From a virus: a stretch of 49,682 nt of DNA. The translations under genes and the position numbers were made by a program. The DNA lies in the IMG/VR virus record IMGVR_UViG_3300015202_000015, positions 1 through 49,682 of that record. One strand, written 5' to 3'. Positions within the stretch are counted from its first letter, which is position 1. Every line of letters begins with the position of its first letter. Of this stretch, positions 7,440 through 15,800 are shown one piece after another. The notes beneath the pieces are model-generated. The model made no database searches. It saw only the letters and a list, made by a program, of their open reading frames with translations, and was not told where the DNA came from.

Positions 7440-9572
7440 ATGGGCAATACAAGCAGTTTCAAAGACCGAAGTGCCTACGATAATTACAATAATTATCGGT
7501 ATTGCTACGACAACGGTCATGACGAGTGGGTGGCGAAAGCCAGCCGGTGTTTTGATTTCTGGCAGAGCAAACAGTGGGAGGCGGGAGATCGCGCCCGACT
7601 TGAAAACGCCAATCGCCCCGCATTTACGTTCAACAAGCTGGCGAAGCTGATACGCGTCATGAAGGGTATTCAAAAAGCCCTCAGTAACGACGTGCGGTTC
7701 ATGCCGGTGCAAGACGCCGACATCGCTGCCGCGCAGGTGCGCGACGCGCTATGGTTGCACGAGCAGAACATGAACCACTTGTCGTTCGTCGAATCCGAAG
7801 TGTGGGAGCGCGGGCTTATCATGTCGCGCGGCTACTACAATGTGCGCGTCAAGTTCGACGATAATTTCCAGGGCAACGTCAGCATAAAACCGCGGCGCAG
7901 CCAGGATGTGGTACTCGACCCGTGCATCGACAGTTACGACCCGGATGATTGGGGGCAGGTGTACGAAATTCCGTGGTGGTCAAAGCAGGACATCGAGCGC
8001 GAGTTCGGCAAGCACGCCGCTAACGAACTGACTAACGCGCCGATGCCGGACTGGTACGACTACGACGACCGGTTCATGGCGCAGCGACTTGGCCATCTGC
8101 CGTATTACAACTACTCGGGTATGGCAGATGAAAAATTAGTACGCGGCTTCCGCATGCTAATGCGCCAGTACCGAACGATGAAACGCAAAGACGTTTTCGT
8201 CGACATGCAGACCGGCGAGATCAGCGATATTCCGACAACGTGGGATCGCGAGCGTATCAGCAACGTGCTGTCTACCGTGCCAGGACTGGGTACCGATCGG
8301 CGCGACGTGGAAATTGTGCGCTGCGTGACATCGTGTGAAAACACAGTTTTGAAAGACGAGGAAAGCATATACACCGGTTTCACGGTCGTACCGTTTTTTC
8401 CCGAATTCGTCGACGGTGTATCGAAGGGCGCGCTGGAAGATCTGATCGATGGCCAGGTCATGTTCAACAAGGTGACGTCGCAGGAAATGTCGATTCTCAA
8501 CTCGTCGGCCAACGGCGGGTATAAGCTCAAGCGTGGCAGTTTGCTCAACATGACCGTCGAGGAGCTGGAAGAAATCGGCTCCCGGCCGGGCAGTGTGTTC
8601 GAGCTGAAAGAAATTTCTGACATGGAAAAGATCGAGCCGAACGCGCTGCCGGCCGGGCACGATCGCATGAGTTTCAAGTCGGACCAGATCATGAACGACT
8701 TGTCTGGCGTCAGTAATCAGGCACGGGGATTCGCGCGCGAAGACGTGGCCAACGAAGCAATCATGTCCAATCAGGCGGCGAGCGAGATCAACTTCGCCAG
8801 TTGGTTGAGTAATTTGCACCGTTCCAAGCAGCTCGTGGCGCGGCAGGTAGAGCGTTGCTGGAAAGCCTATTACACCGAGACGCGTATTCTGCAGATCAAT
8901 CAAGGTTCGTCATTCCGTCCGCAGATGCAGTCGGTGACGATCAATCAGCCGACGCCGGAAGGCACCGTTGCGAACGATATTTCGGACGGTAAATTCTCTA
9001 CGGTCCTGGTGCCGTCGCCGACGCGCTCGGCGCTTAACTCCAGCGATCTGAAAGACCTCATCATGCTGCGCAAAGAACTGGGTATCCAGATCCCGGACGA
9101 CATCATGGTCGAGGCGTCCAATGTGCAGGATAAGCTCAAGATTATTACGCGCCTGACCGGGGACGGCAACGCTGACGCGCAAGCGAAAAAGCAACAGGAG
9201 GCCGAGCAGCACCAGAACGATCAGGAGCTGGCAAAAGCCAAGGTTGCCAAGGAACAGAGCGCGGCGCAGCTCAATGAAGCGCGCGCCAAGAAAGCCGAAG
9301 GCGAAGCCGGCAAAGACCCGGATGCGGCGTATCGCGAAGTGGAAATGGCGCGCATTGCGTCGGAGCACCAAAGTAGCCAAGCGCATATTGCTATCGACTG
9401 GGCGAAGCTGCGCGCAACACGCGATGATAAGCAAAACCGCACAGCGATGGATATAACGAAGCTAGATCACGGCGCTGCGGAGGCGCGCAAAGACCGTGAC
9501 CACGATATGTCGAAAACGAAAATGCAAGGGCTACAACGCCGTACCGCAACAAAACAACCCGCCGCTAACTAG
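7440..9572 (+). CDS. Portal protein, P22 type
   Basis: A 710-residue protein from the ATG at 7440, two bases after the terminase stop. A longer frame back to 7302 would lie inside the terminase gene and is not credible. The N-terminal half matches large P22-like portals: FW(Q)SKQWEAGDRARLENANRPAFTFNKL, then the DP(C)ID.YDPDDWG.VYE wing segment and a G(L)SNQARGF-type stretch near residue 420. The C-terminal 140 residues are a charged helical region with many A, K, E and Q, like the barrel helices of P22 portal that reach into the capsid. It forms the dodecameric DNA gateway at one capsid vertex and docks terminase and neck proteins. Confidence 0.9.
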   Translation: MGNTSSFKDRSAYDNYNNYRYCYDNGHDEWVAKASRCFDFWQSKQWEAGDRARLENANRPAFTFNKLAKLIRVMKGIQKALSNDVRFMPVQDADIAAAQVRDALWLHEQNMNHLSFVESEVWERGLIMSRGYYNVRVKFDDNFQGNVSIKPRRSQDVVLDPCIDSYDPDDWGQVYEIPWWSKQDIEREFGKHAANELTNAPMPDWYDYDDRFMAQRLGHLPYYNYSGMADEKLVRGFRMLMRQYRTMKRKDVFVDMQTGEISDIPTTWDRERISNVLSTVPGLGTDRRDVEIVRCVTSCENTVLKDEESIYTGFTVVPFFPEFVDGVSKGALEDLIDGQVMFNKVTSQEMSILNSSANGGYKLKRGSLLNMTVEELEEIGSRPGSVFELKEISDMEKIEPNALPAGHDRMSFKSDQIMNDLSGVSNQARGFAREDVANEAIMSNQAASEINFASWLSNLHRSKQLVARQVERCWKAYYTETRILQINQGSSFRPQMQSVTINQPTPEGTVANDISDGKFSTVLVPSPTRSALNSSDLKDLIMLRKELGIQIPDDIMVEASNVQDKLKIITRLTGDGNADAQAKKQQEAEQHQNDQELAKAKVAKEQSAAQLNEARAKKAEGEAGKDPDAAYREVEMARIASEHQSSQAHIAIDWAKLRATRDDKQNRTAMDITKLDHGAAEARKDRDHDMSKTKMQGLQRRTATKQPAAN

Positions 9573-9581
9573 GAGTAGACG

Positions 9582-10577
9582 ATGCACGTAGACGACGATA
9601 CCAAGCCTGATTTGGGCGATGAAATCACTGACGCAAATCGCGACATCGCCGCTGAGCGCGAGCGCGATGCGAGCGGGCGCTTCGCCAAAGCCGACGACAA
9701 AACGGACGCCACAGATGCCGATGCAGAAAAGGTAAAGGCAGATCTAGCGGAAAAAGCAGCAGCAGAAGCCGAAGCCGCGAAAGCGGGTGAGAAAGAACCT
9801 GTCGACGACGAAGAGGAAGAAGAGGAAGCCAAGCCGGAAAAAGAGTCTCGGCTGACGCGTCGCATCGCGAAAATAACGTCGGATCGGGACACCGCGCGCG
9901 CACAAGCAGAGCAGGCGCGTATTGACCTTGCCATTGAGCGCGCCGCGAATCAACAGCGGCAAGTGCGCGTCAACCCCTTGGACACGCTCAATAAGGAGCT
10001 GGATACGCTGTATGAAAAAGTGGAAGAAGCGCGCGCCGACGGCGATCGCGCTACTGCCGCGCGATTGCAGCGTGAGATCGACACAAAAAATCGGTTGGTC
10101 ACTCGGATGGAAAGTGAGCCTGAAGTAGAGCGTAAAACGGCGCAAGCGATCGAAAACAACCGATTCAATTCCATGCTCGAAGTGGTAGAGGCGCGTATCC
10201 CTTCGCTCGACCCGCGGCACGAGGACTTTGATCCGACCGCTGCTGGAGAGATCGAGTTCCAGGTCCAGGCGTATGAAAAAGCGGGCATGGCGCCGTCAGA
10301 CGCGCTACGCCGCGCCATTTTGCTGGTATACCGCGAAGATCCGTTCGGTAAACAGGCTGCTGTCGCGCAGGGTAAGGAAGTCGATAAGCCCGTCGCCAAA
10401 AAGAAAGAAACGGACATTGCGAAAAATCTCGACGCCAAGAAACGGGATCTGCCGGCGGATGTGCGCAGTGCCGGCGTCGAAGGCGACAAGAAGCTGGACG
10501 TCAACAAGCTGACGGACGAGGAATATTACGCGCTGCCCGAGAGCAAGCGCGCACAGCTGCGCGGCGACAACGTGTAA
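9582..10577 (+). CDS. Scaffolding protein candidate
   Basis: A 331-residue, highly charged protein with a clear ribosome site (AGGAG before ATG 9582). Residues 1-90 are acidic and disordered-looking, including an EEEEEE run; residues about 95-165 form a coiled coil; the C-terminus is basic and helical (KKKET, KKRDLP, SKRAQLRG). Placement between portal and major capsid genes, high charge, helical content and a basic C-terminus are the usual marks of phage scaffolding proteins, which guide shell assembly and then leave. No sequence family is recognised, so this is a call from position and composition. A strong terminator follows. Confidence 0.75.
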   Translation: MHVDDDTKPDLGDEITDANRDIAAERERDASGRFAKADDKTDATDADAEKVKADLAEKAAAEAEAAKAGEKEPVDDEEEEEEAKPEKESRLTRRIAKITSDRDTARAQAEQARIDLAIERAANQQRQVRVNPLDTLNKELDTLYEKVEEARADGDRATAARLQREIDTKNRLVTRMESEPEVERKTAQAIENNRFNSMLEVVEARIPSLDPRHEDFDPTAAGEIEFQVQAYEKAGMAPSDALRRAILLVYREDPFGKQAAVAQGKEVDKPVAKKKETDIAKNLDAKKRDLPADVRSAGVEGDKKLDVNKLTDEEYYALPESKRAQLRGDNV

Positions 10578-10598
10578 ACTTTATTTGCATGTGGCAGC

Positions 10599-10630
10599 AA
10601 AAGGGCTTGCACTACGCAAGCCCTTTTGTT
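10599..10630 (+). terminator. Rho-independent terminator after scaffold gene
   Basis: A perfect 12-bp stem, AAAAGGGCTTGC (10599-10610) and GCAAGCCCTTTT (10616-10627), with a 5-base loop. The stem's own T tract supplies the U run, and the matching A tract upstream could let it work on both strands. It separates portal/scaffold transcription from that of the capsid gene. Confidence 0.85.
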
Positions 10631-10784
10631 ATATAAGCGCTATCGACTGGCACACGTAATGTGCTCGACCTAGCAAAAACGTTATTTTGCGACAATCCGC
10701 TAAGCCTGATGCGTAACAGGGCAAAGTAAAGACAACCGCGTAATTCTGCGCGTATTTGCCATTTTTGCTTAGCGGAGAACAGCA
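10628..10784 (+). promoter_or_regulatory. Capsid gene leader and candidate promoter
   Basis: An AT-richer, non-coding stretch of about 157 bases between the terminator and the capsid start. A weak sigma-70-like pair is possible: TTGCAC (10607-10612) and TATATA (10630-10635), 17 bases apart, but it overlaps the terminator stem. A short inverted repeat GCACA/TGTGC lies near 10652-10666. The rest is an untranslated leader that includes a 10-bp inverted repeat described separately. A dedicated promoter before the capsid gene would fit the preceding terminator and the high level of capsid protein needed. Confidence 0.4.
10696..10776 (+). repeat. Inverted repeat that can pair with the capsid ribosome site
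   Basis: TCCGCTAAGC (10696-10705) and GCTTAGCGGA (10767-10776) are perfect reverse complements, 61 bases apart. The second arm includes most of the GGAG Shine-Dalgarno sequence (10774-10777) of the major capsid gene (ATG 10785). If the arms pair in the mRNA the ribosome site would be closed. The repeat is directly seen; the control function is inferred. Confidence 0.6.
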
Positions 10785-11906
10785 ATGCTGACTAATTTCG
10801 GCGCGCTCACTACCAACCAGCTGACCTCTTGGTCGCGCGAGTTCTGGGGTGAAGCCCGCAATCTATCGTTCCTCATGGCCTTCGTCGGTGACGGCCCCGG
10901 TTCCATGATCCAACGCATTACCGAGCTCAAGTCGACCAACGACGGCGCTCGCGCAGTTATCACTTTGGTCAACGACGCCACCGGTGACGGTACCGTCGGC
11001 GACAACACACTGGAAGGTAACGAAGAAGCTCTGAAGTCTTCGGACCAAGTTATCCAGCTCGACCAGATGCGGCATGCGCATCGATCGGAAGGCGAAATGG
11101 CGCAACAGCGCGAAGTCGTCAAGTTCCGTGCCGAAGCGAAAAGCACGCTGACGTACTGGGCTTCTGACCGTGTCGATCAGCTTGGATTCTTGACGTTGTC
11201 GGGTGTGTCTTACGCATTCAACACCGACGGTTCGACGCGCATTGGTTCGCAGTTTCCACTGCTTACTTTTGCCAGCGACGTGAAAGCGCCAAGCACCAAG
11301 CGGTTCTACCGCTGGAACAACGCTGCTCAAGCGCTGCTGCCGGGTGATACCACGCAGATCGTTGCGACCGACACCCCGAGCTGGGCGATGTTGGTAGCTA
11401 TGAAAGCTGCAGCGACGAACTCTTATATTCGCCCGTTGCGTATGAACGACGGCATCCAGATGTTCAACGTCTTCATGTCGCCGAACGCCATCGCCAAGTT
11501 GAAGCTGGACAACAACTTCCTCGAAGCCTGGCGCTACGCGCAGATCCGCGGTGAGAAGAACCCGATCTTCAAGGGTACTCCGCTCGGCGGCAAGGAAGGC
11601 ATTTACATCGACGGCATGAACATCCTCGAATACCGCCACGTGTACAACACCCTAGGTGCTGCATCGGGCGCGAAATGGGGTTCTGGCGGCACGATCGATG
11701 GTTGCCGAGTCTTGCTGTGCGGTGCGCAAGCACTCGCATTCGCCGACGTCGGTGGCGCCAAGTGGGTCGAGAAACGCTTCGACTACGACAATTCGCCCGG
11801 CATCGCGGTCGCCAAGAAAATTGGTATCCTGAAGCCGCAGTTCAATTCCATCTATTCGAAGTCTACCGAAGACCACGGTGTACTTTGCGTCGATGTGGCC
11901 ACTTAA
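10785..11906 (+). CDS. Major capsid protein, N4-gp56 family
   Basis: A 373-residue protein with good overall match to the N4-gp56 / phage_capsid family (formerly DUF4043): LTSWSREFWGEARN near the start, the GDGPGSMIQRITEL and G.NTLEGNEEAL loops (E-loop region), DQMRHAHRSEGEMAQQR (spine-like helix), KAAATNSYIRPLRMNDG, and FNVFMSP..IAKLKLD. The C-terminal part carries GAQALAFADVGGAKWVEKRFDYDNSPGIAV, typical of the family. It forms the HK97-fold shell. The ribosome site GGAG is 7 bases before the ATG. Codon use is regular, as expected for a highly expressed gene. Confidence 0.9.
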   Translation: MLTNFGALTTNQLTSWSREFWGEARNLSFLMAFVGDGPGSMIQRITELKSTNDGARAVITLVNDATGDGTVGDNTLEGNEEALKSSDQVIQLDQMRHAHRSEGEMAQQREVVKFRAEAKSTLTYWASDRVDQLGFLTLSGVSYAFNTDGSTRIGSQFPLLTFASDVKAPSTKRFYRWNNAAQALLPGDTTQIVATDTPSWAMLVAMKAAATNSYIRPLRMNDGIQMFNVFMSPNAIAKLKLDNNFLEAWRYAQIRGEKNPIFKGTPLGGKEGIYIDGMNILEYRHVYNTLGAASGAKWGSGGTIDGCRVLLCGAQALAFADVGGAKWVEKRFDYDNSPGIAVAKKIGILKPQFNSIYSKSTEDHGVLCVDVAT

Positions 11907-11921
11907 TAGGAGTTGGCAGAC

Positions 11922-12311
11922 ATGGCAATTCAGACCAAAGTAGCAGCGCGCCAATGGCCGCTGGAAGCCGTGGGTTCGGCAGGTACTTCGCAAATCGGCG
12001 CCGGCAACGAGCTGATTTTCAAAATCCCGCCCAACTCGTTTTTGAAAAGAGTGCAAGTGACCGGGATTACCGTTTTTGACGGTACCGGCGCTGTCACTGG
12101 AACGCTTACCGACGGCACCACCGTATTCGTCAACGCGCAGTCGTTGAAGGCTGCTGGTGACGTCACGGTAGCCGTGGCTGACAAGTACTACCCGACGGGC
12201 GCAACGTTGACGTTCAGCGTTACTGACGCCAACGCCAATTCGACTGTCGGCCAAGCGCTTGTGCTTTTGACGTACGTGGGCCTGAACCGCCAGAACGAGG
12301 TTCAGGAGTAA
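11922..12311 (+). CDS. Capsid decoration-like or head-associated protein
   Basis: A 129-residue protein starting at ATG 11922, which has an AGGAG ribosome site nine bases upstream; the in-frame TTG at 11913 overlaps that site. The sequence is beta-rich and threonine/valine-rich (GTGAVTGTLTDGTTVFVNAQ, ATLTFSVTDANANSTVGQALVLLTYV). Position just after the capsid gene and before a terminator, co-transcribed with it, suggests a capsid decoration or head-stabilising protein made in comparable amounts. No specific family is recognised. Confidence 0.65.
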   Translation: MAIQTKVAARQWPLEAVGSAGTSQIGAGNELIFKIPPNSFLKRVQVTGITVFDGTGAVTGTLTDGTTVFVNAQSLKAAGDVTVAVADKYYPTGATLTFSVTDANANSTVGQALVLLTYVGLNRQNEVQE

Positions 12312-12349
12312 CGAGCAGGGTAGCGGCGCTGGCAGGCCGTGATTGCAGT

Positions 12350-12382
12350 GGAGGGCGGACTCCTAGCCGCCCTCCTCTTTTC
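12350..12382 (+). terminator. Rho-independent terminator after capsid operon
   Basis: A 9-bp GC-rich stem, GGAGGGCGG (12350-12358) and CCGCCCTCC (12367-12375), with an 8-base loop, followed by TCTTTTC. It would limit read-through from the capsid and decoration genes into the less abundant neck and tail genes. Confidence 0.75.
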
Positions 12383-12394
12383 TAGGAGGTAATT

Positions 12395-12964
12395 ATGAGT
12401 TTGGCAATGGTTGAAATGGTGTCGCTTCGATCCTTCCGGTTGGCAACAACGACCGGTCATATCATGCATTTCGTGGCAGGCGAATCGAAAATGGTACCGC
12501 AGCCGGCAGTGCAGCAAGCAATGGCGCAGGGGTGCGTGCCGAAGAAAGACGTGCAGACGTTGTTCGAAGACACTCGCAGTACGCGCTACCAGGTGAATGG
12601 GGAGCTGCGACAGTCGGTGCTGTTCCTGGCGATGGAGGCGTTGTCCAAAGAGAACAAGTCCTCTAACTTCGACGCGGCCGGTATGCCGCGGGTGGATGTG
12701 GTGTCTTCCTACGTTGGTTTCGACGTCCCGCCAACCGAATGCAAAAAGCTCTACAGCACGTTCGTCGAATTGTCTAGCGCTGGCGAGATCGCTTACCACA
12801 AAGACGCCAAGGCTGTGATTGACATCGTGCAGGCGCAAGATCAGCGCGAGCTGATGGCGCAACTGCCGTTCACCGGGCTTTCCGAAGCGGACGTGAAAGG
12901 GCTGTCCATCCGCGACAAGCGCCAGAAAATGCTGGAGTCGTTTCCCGGATTGACTGTCGCGTAA
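12395..12964 (+). CDS. Head-neck region structural protein
   Basis: A 189-residue protein with a strong ribosome site (AGGAGG, 7 bases upstream). The N-terminus (MSLAMVEMVSLRSFRLATTTGHIMHFVAGE) is followed by V..AM.QGCVPK and a C-terminal helical half. I have seen this N-terminal pattern in phage proteins located between capsid and adaptor genes, but know no assigned function. The order after capsid/decoration and before the adaptor candidate suggests a head-completion or connector-associated protein. Confidence 0.6.
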   Translation: MSLAMVEMVSLRSFRLATTTGHIMHFVAGESKMVPQPAVQQAMAQGCVPKKDVQTLFEDTRSTRYQVNGELRQSVLFLAMEALSKENKSSNFDAAGMPRVDVVSSYVGFDVPPTECKKLYSTFVELSSAGEIAYHKDAKAVIDIVQAQDQRELMAQLPFTGLSEADVKGLSIRDKRQKMLESFPGLTVA

Positions 12965-12967
12965 ACG

Positions 12968-13666
12968 ATGATTGCGTATTTCACTGACGAACTAGCTACG
13001 GTATTTCGGGGCGAAGTAGCGGACATCCTTGAAGGGGTCGACGCTAACCACCCGGATAGCGAAAATCTGTGGAAAAACGTTGAGATTCATCAGTACCAAA
13101 CCGAAGCTGCCGACATGCTGTCGAAAGATGTCGGTGGTCGGTACAAGATTCTTACGTTCCCTCTGTCGATCGGTGTTCAACTTGTACCTCTACCGCGGTC
13201 AGTGTTGCATATTCGTCAGGCACGGTTAGTAACGTTCGGGCATACGATTAACCCCGCCAACGCGGATGATCGCACTACGCGCTGGGAAAATGACTACTGG
13301 GAGTTCCTCAACAGCGCGTTCTGGACTGCGCGGGGCACACCCACGGTGTACGTGCGGGATTACAACAGCAGCGGGTTGCTGTTGGCGCCGATACCGGCAC
13401 AGGTAGATACGCTGGAATTGCAGTGCGCGGTGACGCAAGGGGTGCCTCTCGGTCCAGGCATGCCGCTACCGTTCCTCGACACCGAGGATCAGCGGCTCAT
13501 GCTTCACTACATGAAGTACCTCGCTTACATGAAACATGATGCGGATGTGTTGGATCTGACGCGTTCGACCATGTTCAAAAAACTGTTCGATGATGGCGCG
13601 GCGATTCGCGAAGTACGGCTGCGCAGCTACCGGCGTCGCCCCGGCGTCGTAAAGACGGACTGGTGA
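12968..13666 (+). CDS. Head-tail adaptor candidate (DUF6682-like)
   Basis: A 232-residue protein three bases after its neighbour. The layout, an N-terminal helix, long central beta region (PTVYVRDYNSSGLLLAPIPAQVDTLELQCAVTQGVPL) and then a helical C-terminal region (EDQRLMLHYMKYLAYMKHDADVLDLTRSTMFKKLFDD), matches phage adaptor proteins that bind under the portal ring. In that family, the W..D(Y)WE segment and the sequence LHY..KYLAY.K.DAD are typical. It likely builds the first ring of the neck. The last few residues overlap nothing; the next ATG lies one base after the stop. Confidence 0.7.
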   Translation: MIAYFTDELATVFRGEVADILEGVDANHPDSENLWKNVEIHQYQTEAADMLSKDVGGRYKILTFPLSIGVQLVPLPRSVLHIRQARLVTFGHTINPANADDRTTRWENDYWEFLNSAFWTARGTPTVYVRDYNSSGLLLAPIPAQVDTLELQCAVTQGVPLGPGMPLPFLDTEDQRLMLHYMKYLAYMKHDADVLDLTRSTMFKKLFDDGAAIREVRLRSYRRRPGVVKTDW

Positions 13667-13667
13667 T

Positions 13668-14975
13668 ATGGCGATTCCCACTGAGCGCGAGCTCGTACCG
13701 CGTGGGCCGTGGCCCGAGGGCGCGAACAATGTTGCGCGTGAAGACTCGATCCCGTCGGGGCAGTTCCGTAGTGGCATCAATGTCGATGTGTACCCTGGCG
13801 GTAAATTACGTCGCCGCCGCGGGCAGGCGCTGAGCACGGCACAAGCCGGCTCGCGCTGCGCGTGGAGCGACGGTCACTACGCGCTGTTTCGCGCGGCGGG
13901 GAGCTTGTACCGGTTCGTTCCCGGCCAAACACCGCTGCTGTTGTGCTCAGGGCTGCAGATCGACGCCGATATGGCGTACTGCAGCGTCAACCAGTACATC
14001 TACGTGTCCGATGGCGCGCAGGCGCTGCGCGTAGACACGCAGAGCAACGCTGTGCGTGCGTGGGGACTGCCTACACCCTTGGGGCAACCTACGCTGACGG
14101 CTACGGCCAACGGAGGGCTCGACGCCGGCACATACCAGGTGGCCATCACCTATCTGGACGCCAGCAAAGAGGAGTCAGGCTCGACGTTGTCTACGCAAGT
14201 GGACGTGGTTCAAGGCGGGGGCATAGCACTCAGTGCGTTTCCTCCCGCGCCGGCCGATGTCGCCGCCGTCAATATTTACTTGACCCAAGCCAATCAGGTA
14301 GAAATGTGTTTGTACGCCACGGTGCCGTACAACGTGTCGTCGGTGCAGCTGTTCCGGGATAACTTCGGGCGCCCTCTGCAGACGCAATTCCTATCCCCGC
14401 TGCCCGCCGGCAACGACGCGGCGTTCACGCTCGGCCGGTTGTTTGTGGCTATCGGCAACAGCGTGTGCTGGTCGGAAGCGCAACGGTACGGGCTGTTCAG
14501 TGCCGAGTTCAACTATGTGTCCTACGCAGCACCAGTAGTGTTGCTTGCGGCAACCGCACCTGGTGCGCAGTCGCAAGGGCTGTTTGTTGCCACTACAGCA
14601 CGCACGTATTTCCTGCAAGGTACGGCGCCAGGGCAGTTCAATAGCATTTTGGCGTACACGGCAGGTGCGGTGCCCGGTACGATGACCATGATTTCTGGCT
14701 CGTACTTCGAGGCAGACGGTGTGCCAAACGTGCCGGTACCGGTGTGGGTATCGACGGTCGGCACCGTGTGTATCGGCATGCCGGACGGCACGGTGCGCCC
14801 GCTGACGGAAGGGCGGTTTGCAATGGCGGTTGGTGAGCGCGGGTCAGCCATTTTTCGCGAACTCGATGGGGTGCGGCAGGCGCTGTTTACGATGCGTCCG
14901 CCAACGGCGACGTCTCCGTTGGCAGCGACGGACTCGCTGACAATCACCCGAGTGAAAAACGGGTTATCGCTATGA
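13668..14975 (+). CDS. Tail hub / stabilisation protein candidate, propeller-like
   Basis: A 435-residue, beta-rich protein with repeating blade-like segments, for example ALFRAAGSLYRFVPGQ, QYIYVSDGAQALRVDT, GTYQVAITYLDASKEESG and RTYFLQGTAPGQF. The start GPWPEGANNVAREDSIPSGQFRSGINVDVYPGGKLRRRRG resembles phage proteins at the neck that adopt a beta-propeller, comparable in role to P22 gp10. A fibronectin-like stretch sits near residues 140-215. The product likely closes the portal or forms the tail hub. Structural class is inferred by eye; no direct homology to gp10 is claimed. Confidence 0.6.
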   Translation: MAIPTERELVPRGPWPEGANNVAREDSIPSGQFRSGINVDVYPGGKLRRRRGQALSTAQAGSRCAWSDGHYALFRAAGSLYRFVPGQTPLLLCSGLQIDADMAYCSVNQYIYVSDGAQALRVDTQSNAVRAWGLPTPLGQPTLTATANGGLDAGTYQVAITYLDASKEESGSTLSTQVDVVQGGGIALSAFPPAPADVAAVNIYLTQANQVEMCLYATVPYNVSSVQLFRDNFGRPLQTQFLSPLPAGNDAAFTLGRLFVAIGNSVCWSEAQRYGLFSAEFNYVSYAAPVVLLAATAPGAQSQGLFVATTARTYFLQGTAPGQFNSILAYTAGAVPGTMTMISGSYFEADGVPNVPVPVWVSTVGTVCIGMPDGTVRPLTEGRFAMAVGERGSAIFRELDGVRQALFTMRPPTATSPLAATDSLTITRVKNGLSL

Positions 14976-15211
14976 AGGTCATTTTCAATGGTAAGCCTGT
15001 TGCGATGCCGTTGCCGCAATCGATAAACGTGGCGCACAAAGAAGTTTCCAATGTGCCGGCAAGCAGTTATGCTGCGCGCATGGACATATGCAGGGCGTGC
15101 GAGTTCAGAAAAGACTTCGCCGCGGGCGCGCTCCAGTGTACGCAGTGTGGGTGCTTCATGAATTTGAAAGCGCATTTCTCCGGGCAAAAATGCCCTGTCA
15201 ATAAGTGGTGA
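14972..15211 (+). CDS. Small zinc-ribbon protein
   Basis: A 79-residue protein starting in an ATGA overlap. The C-terminal half holds C40-x2-C43, C56-x2-C59-G-C61 and C74-P, with the closing CP..KW. This pattern recurs in small proteins encoded among phage structural genes and most likely binds one or two zinc ions. The N-terminal half (MKVIFNGKPVAMPLPQ) is beta-like. Biochemical role is unknown; it might be a minor virion or assembly factor. Confidence 0.7.
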   Translation: MKVIFNGKPVAMPLPQSINVAHKEVSNVPASSYAARMDICRACEFRKDFAAGALQCTQCGCFMNLKAHFSGQKCPVNKW

Positions 15212-15221
15212 GGTAATCGAC

Positions 15222-15797
15222 ATGCTCGGCAAACACACAAACGAATTTATGCGCGCCATTCGTAACGGCCGTTTTGAACGCACCGACGACGGGCGGTTAC
15301 TGCTGCCTCAGTCGAAGACGTTCATCGGCGGTATCTTCGGTATTTCGCGCAACGGCGGTCCGATCGAAGTTCTCGATAACACTGTTGTGTACCAAGGGCT
15401 CGACTACCTGTTCAACGTAGGTGGCCTTTTGCATACACCGATGTACATCGCACCTTTCGCCAATAATACGGCGGTAGCGTCGACGCTGACCGCCGCGACG
15501 TTCGCATCGACGCAGGGTGAGTTTACGAACTACGTCGAGACGACACGACAACTGTGGTCGCCACCCGGCGGCGGATCTGCCAACGGCGTCGTTACCAACA
15601 GCGCGGCTCCGGCGACGATCACGATCAGTACCGGCGGACAAACAGCGGTGTACGGCGCAGGCTTGGTAACGGCGTCGGCCAAGAGCGCAACGACCGGCTA
15701 CCTGTTCTGCGCGGCTTTGGCCACGACCGCCAAGACGGGTCTGGAAAACGGTGAGACGCTGAGCTTCAACTATACGATCGCCGCGACGAGCACGTGA
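15222..15797 (+). CDS. Phage structural protein of unknown function
   Basis: A 191-residue protein with a moderate ribosome site (GAGGTAATCGAC before ATG 15222). It begins MLGKHTNEFMRAIRNGRFERTDDGRLLLPQ and then becomes rich in Ala, Thr and Val with beta periodicity, including a V.QGLDYLF.VGG segment and ending TLSFNYTIA. Similar proteins occur among phage tail genes. Likely a tail or fibre-associated subunit; no catalytic motif is visible. Confidence 0.6.
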   Translation: MLGKHTNEFMRAIRNGRFERTDDGRLLLPQSKTFIGGIFGISRNGGPIEVLDNTVVYQGLDYLFNVGGLLHTPMYIAPFANNTAVASTLTAATFASTQGEFTNYVETTRQLWSPPGGGSANGVVTNSAAPATITISTGGQTAVYGAGLVTASAKSATTGYLFCAALATTAKTGLENGETLSFNYTIAATST

Positions 15798-15800
15798 TTT

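Noticed and set aside
10652-10666. N4-style hairpin promoter (GCACA/TGTGC) before the capsid gene
   Set aside because: The stem is only 5 bp with a 5-base loop, there is just one copy, and no N4-like virion RNA polymerase gene is visible.
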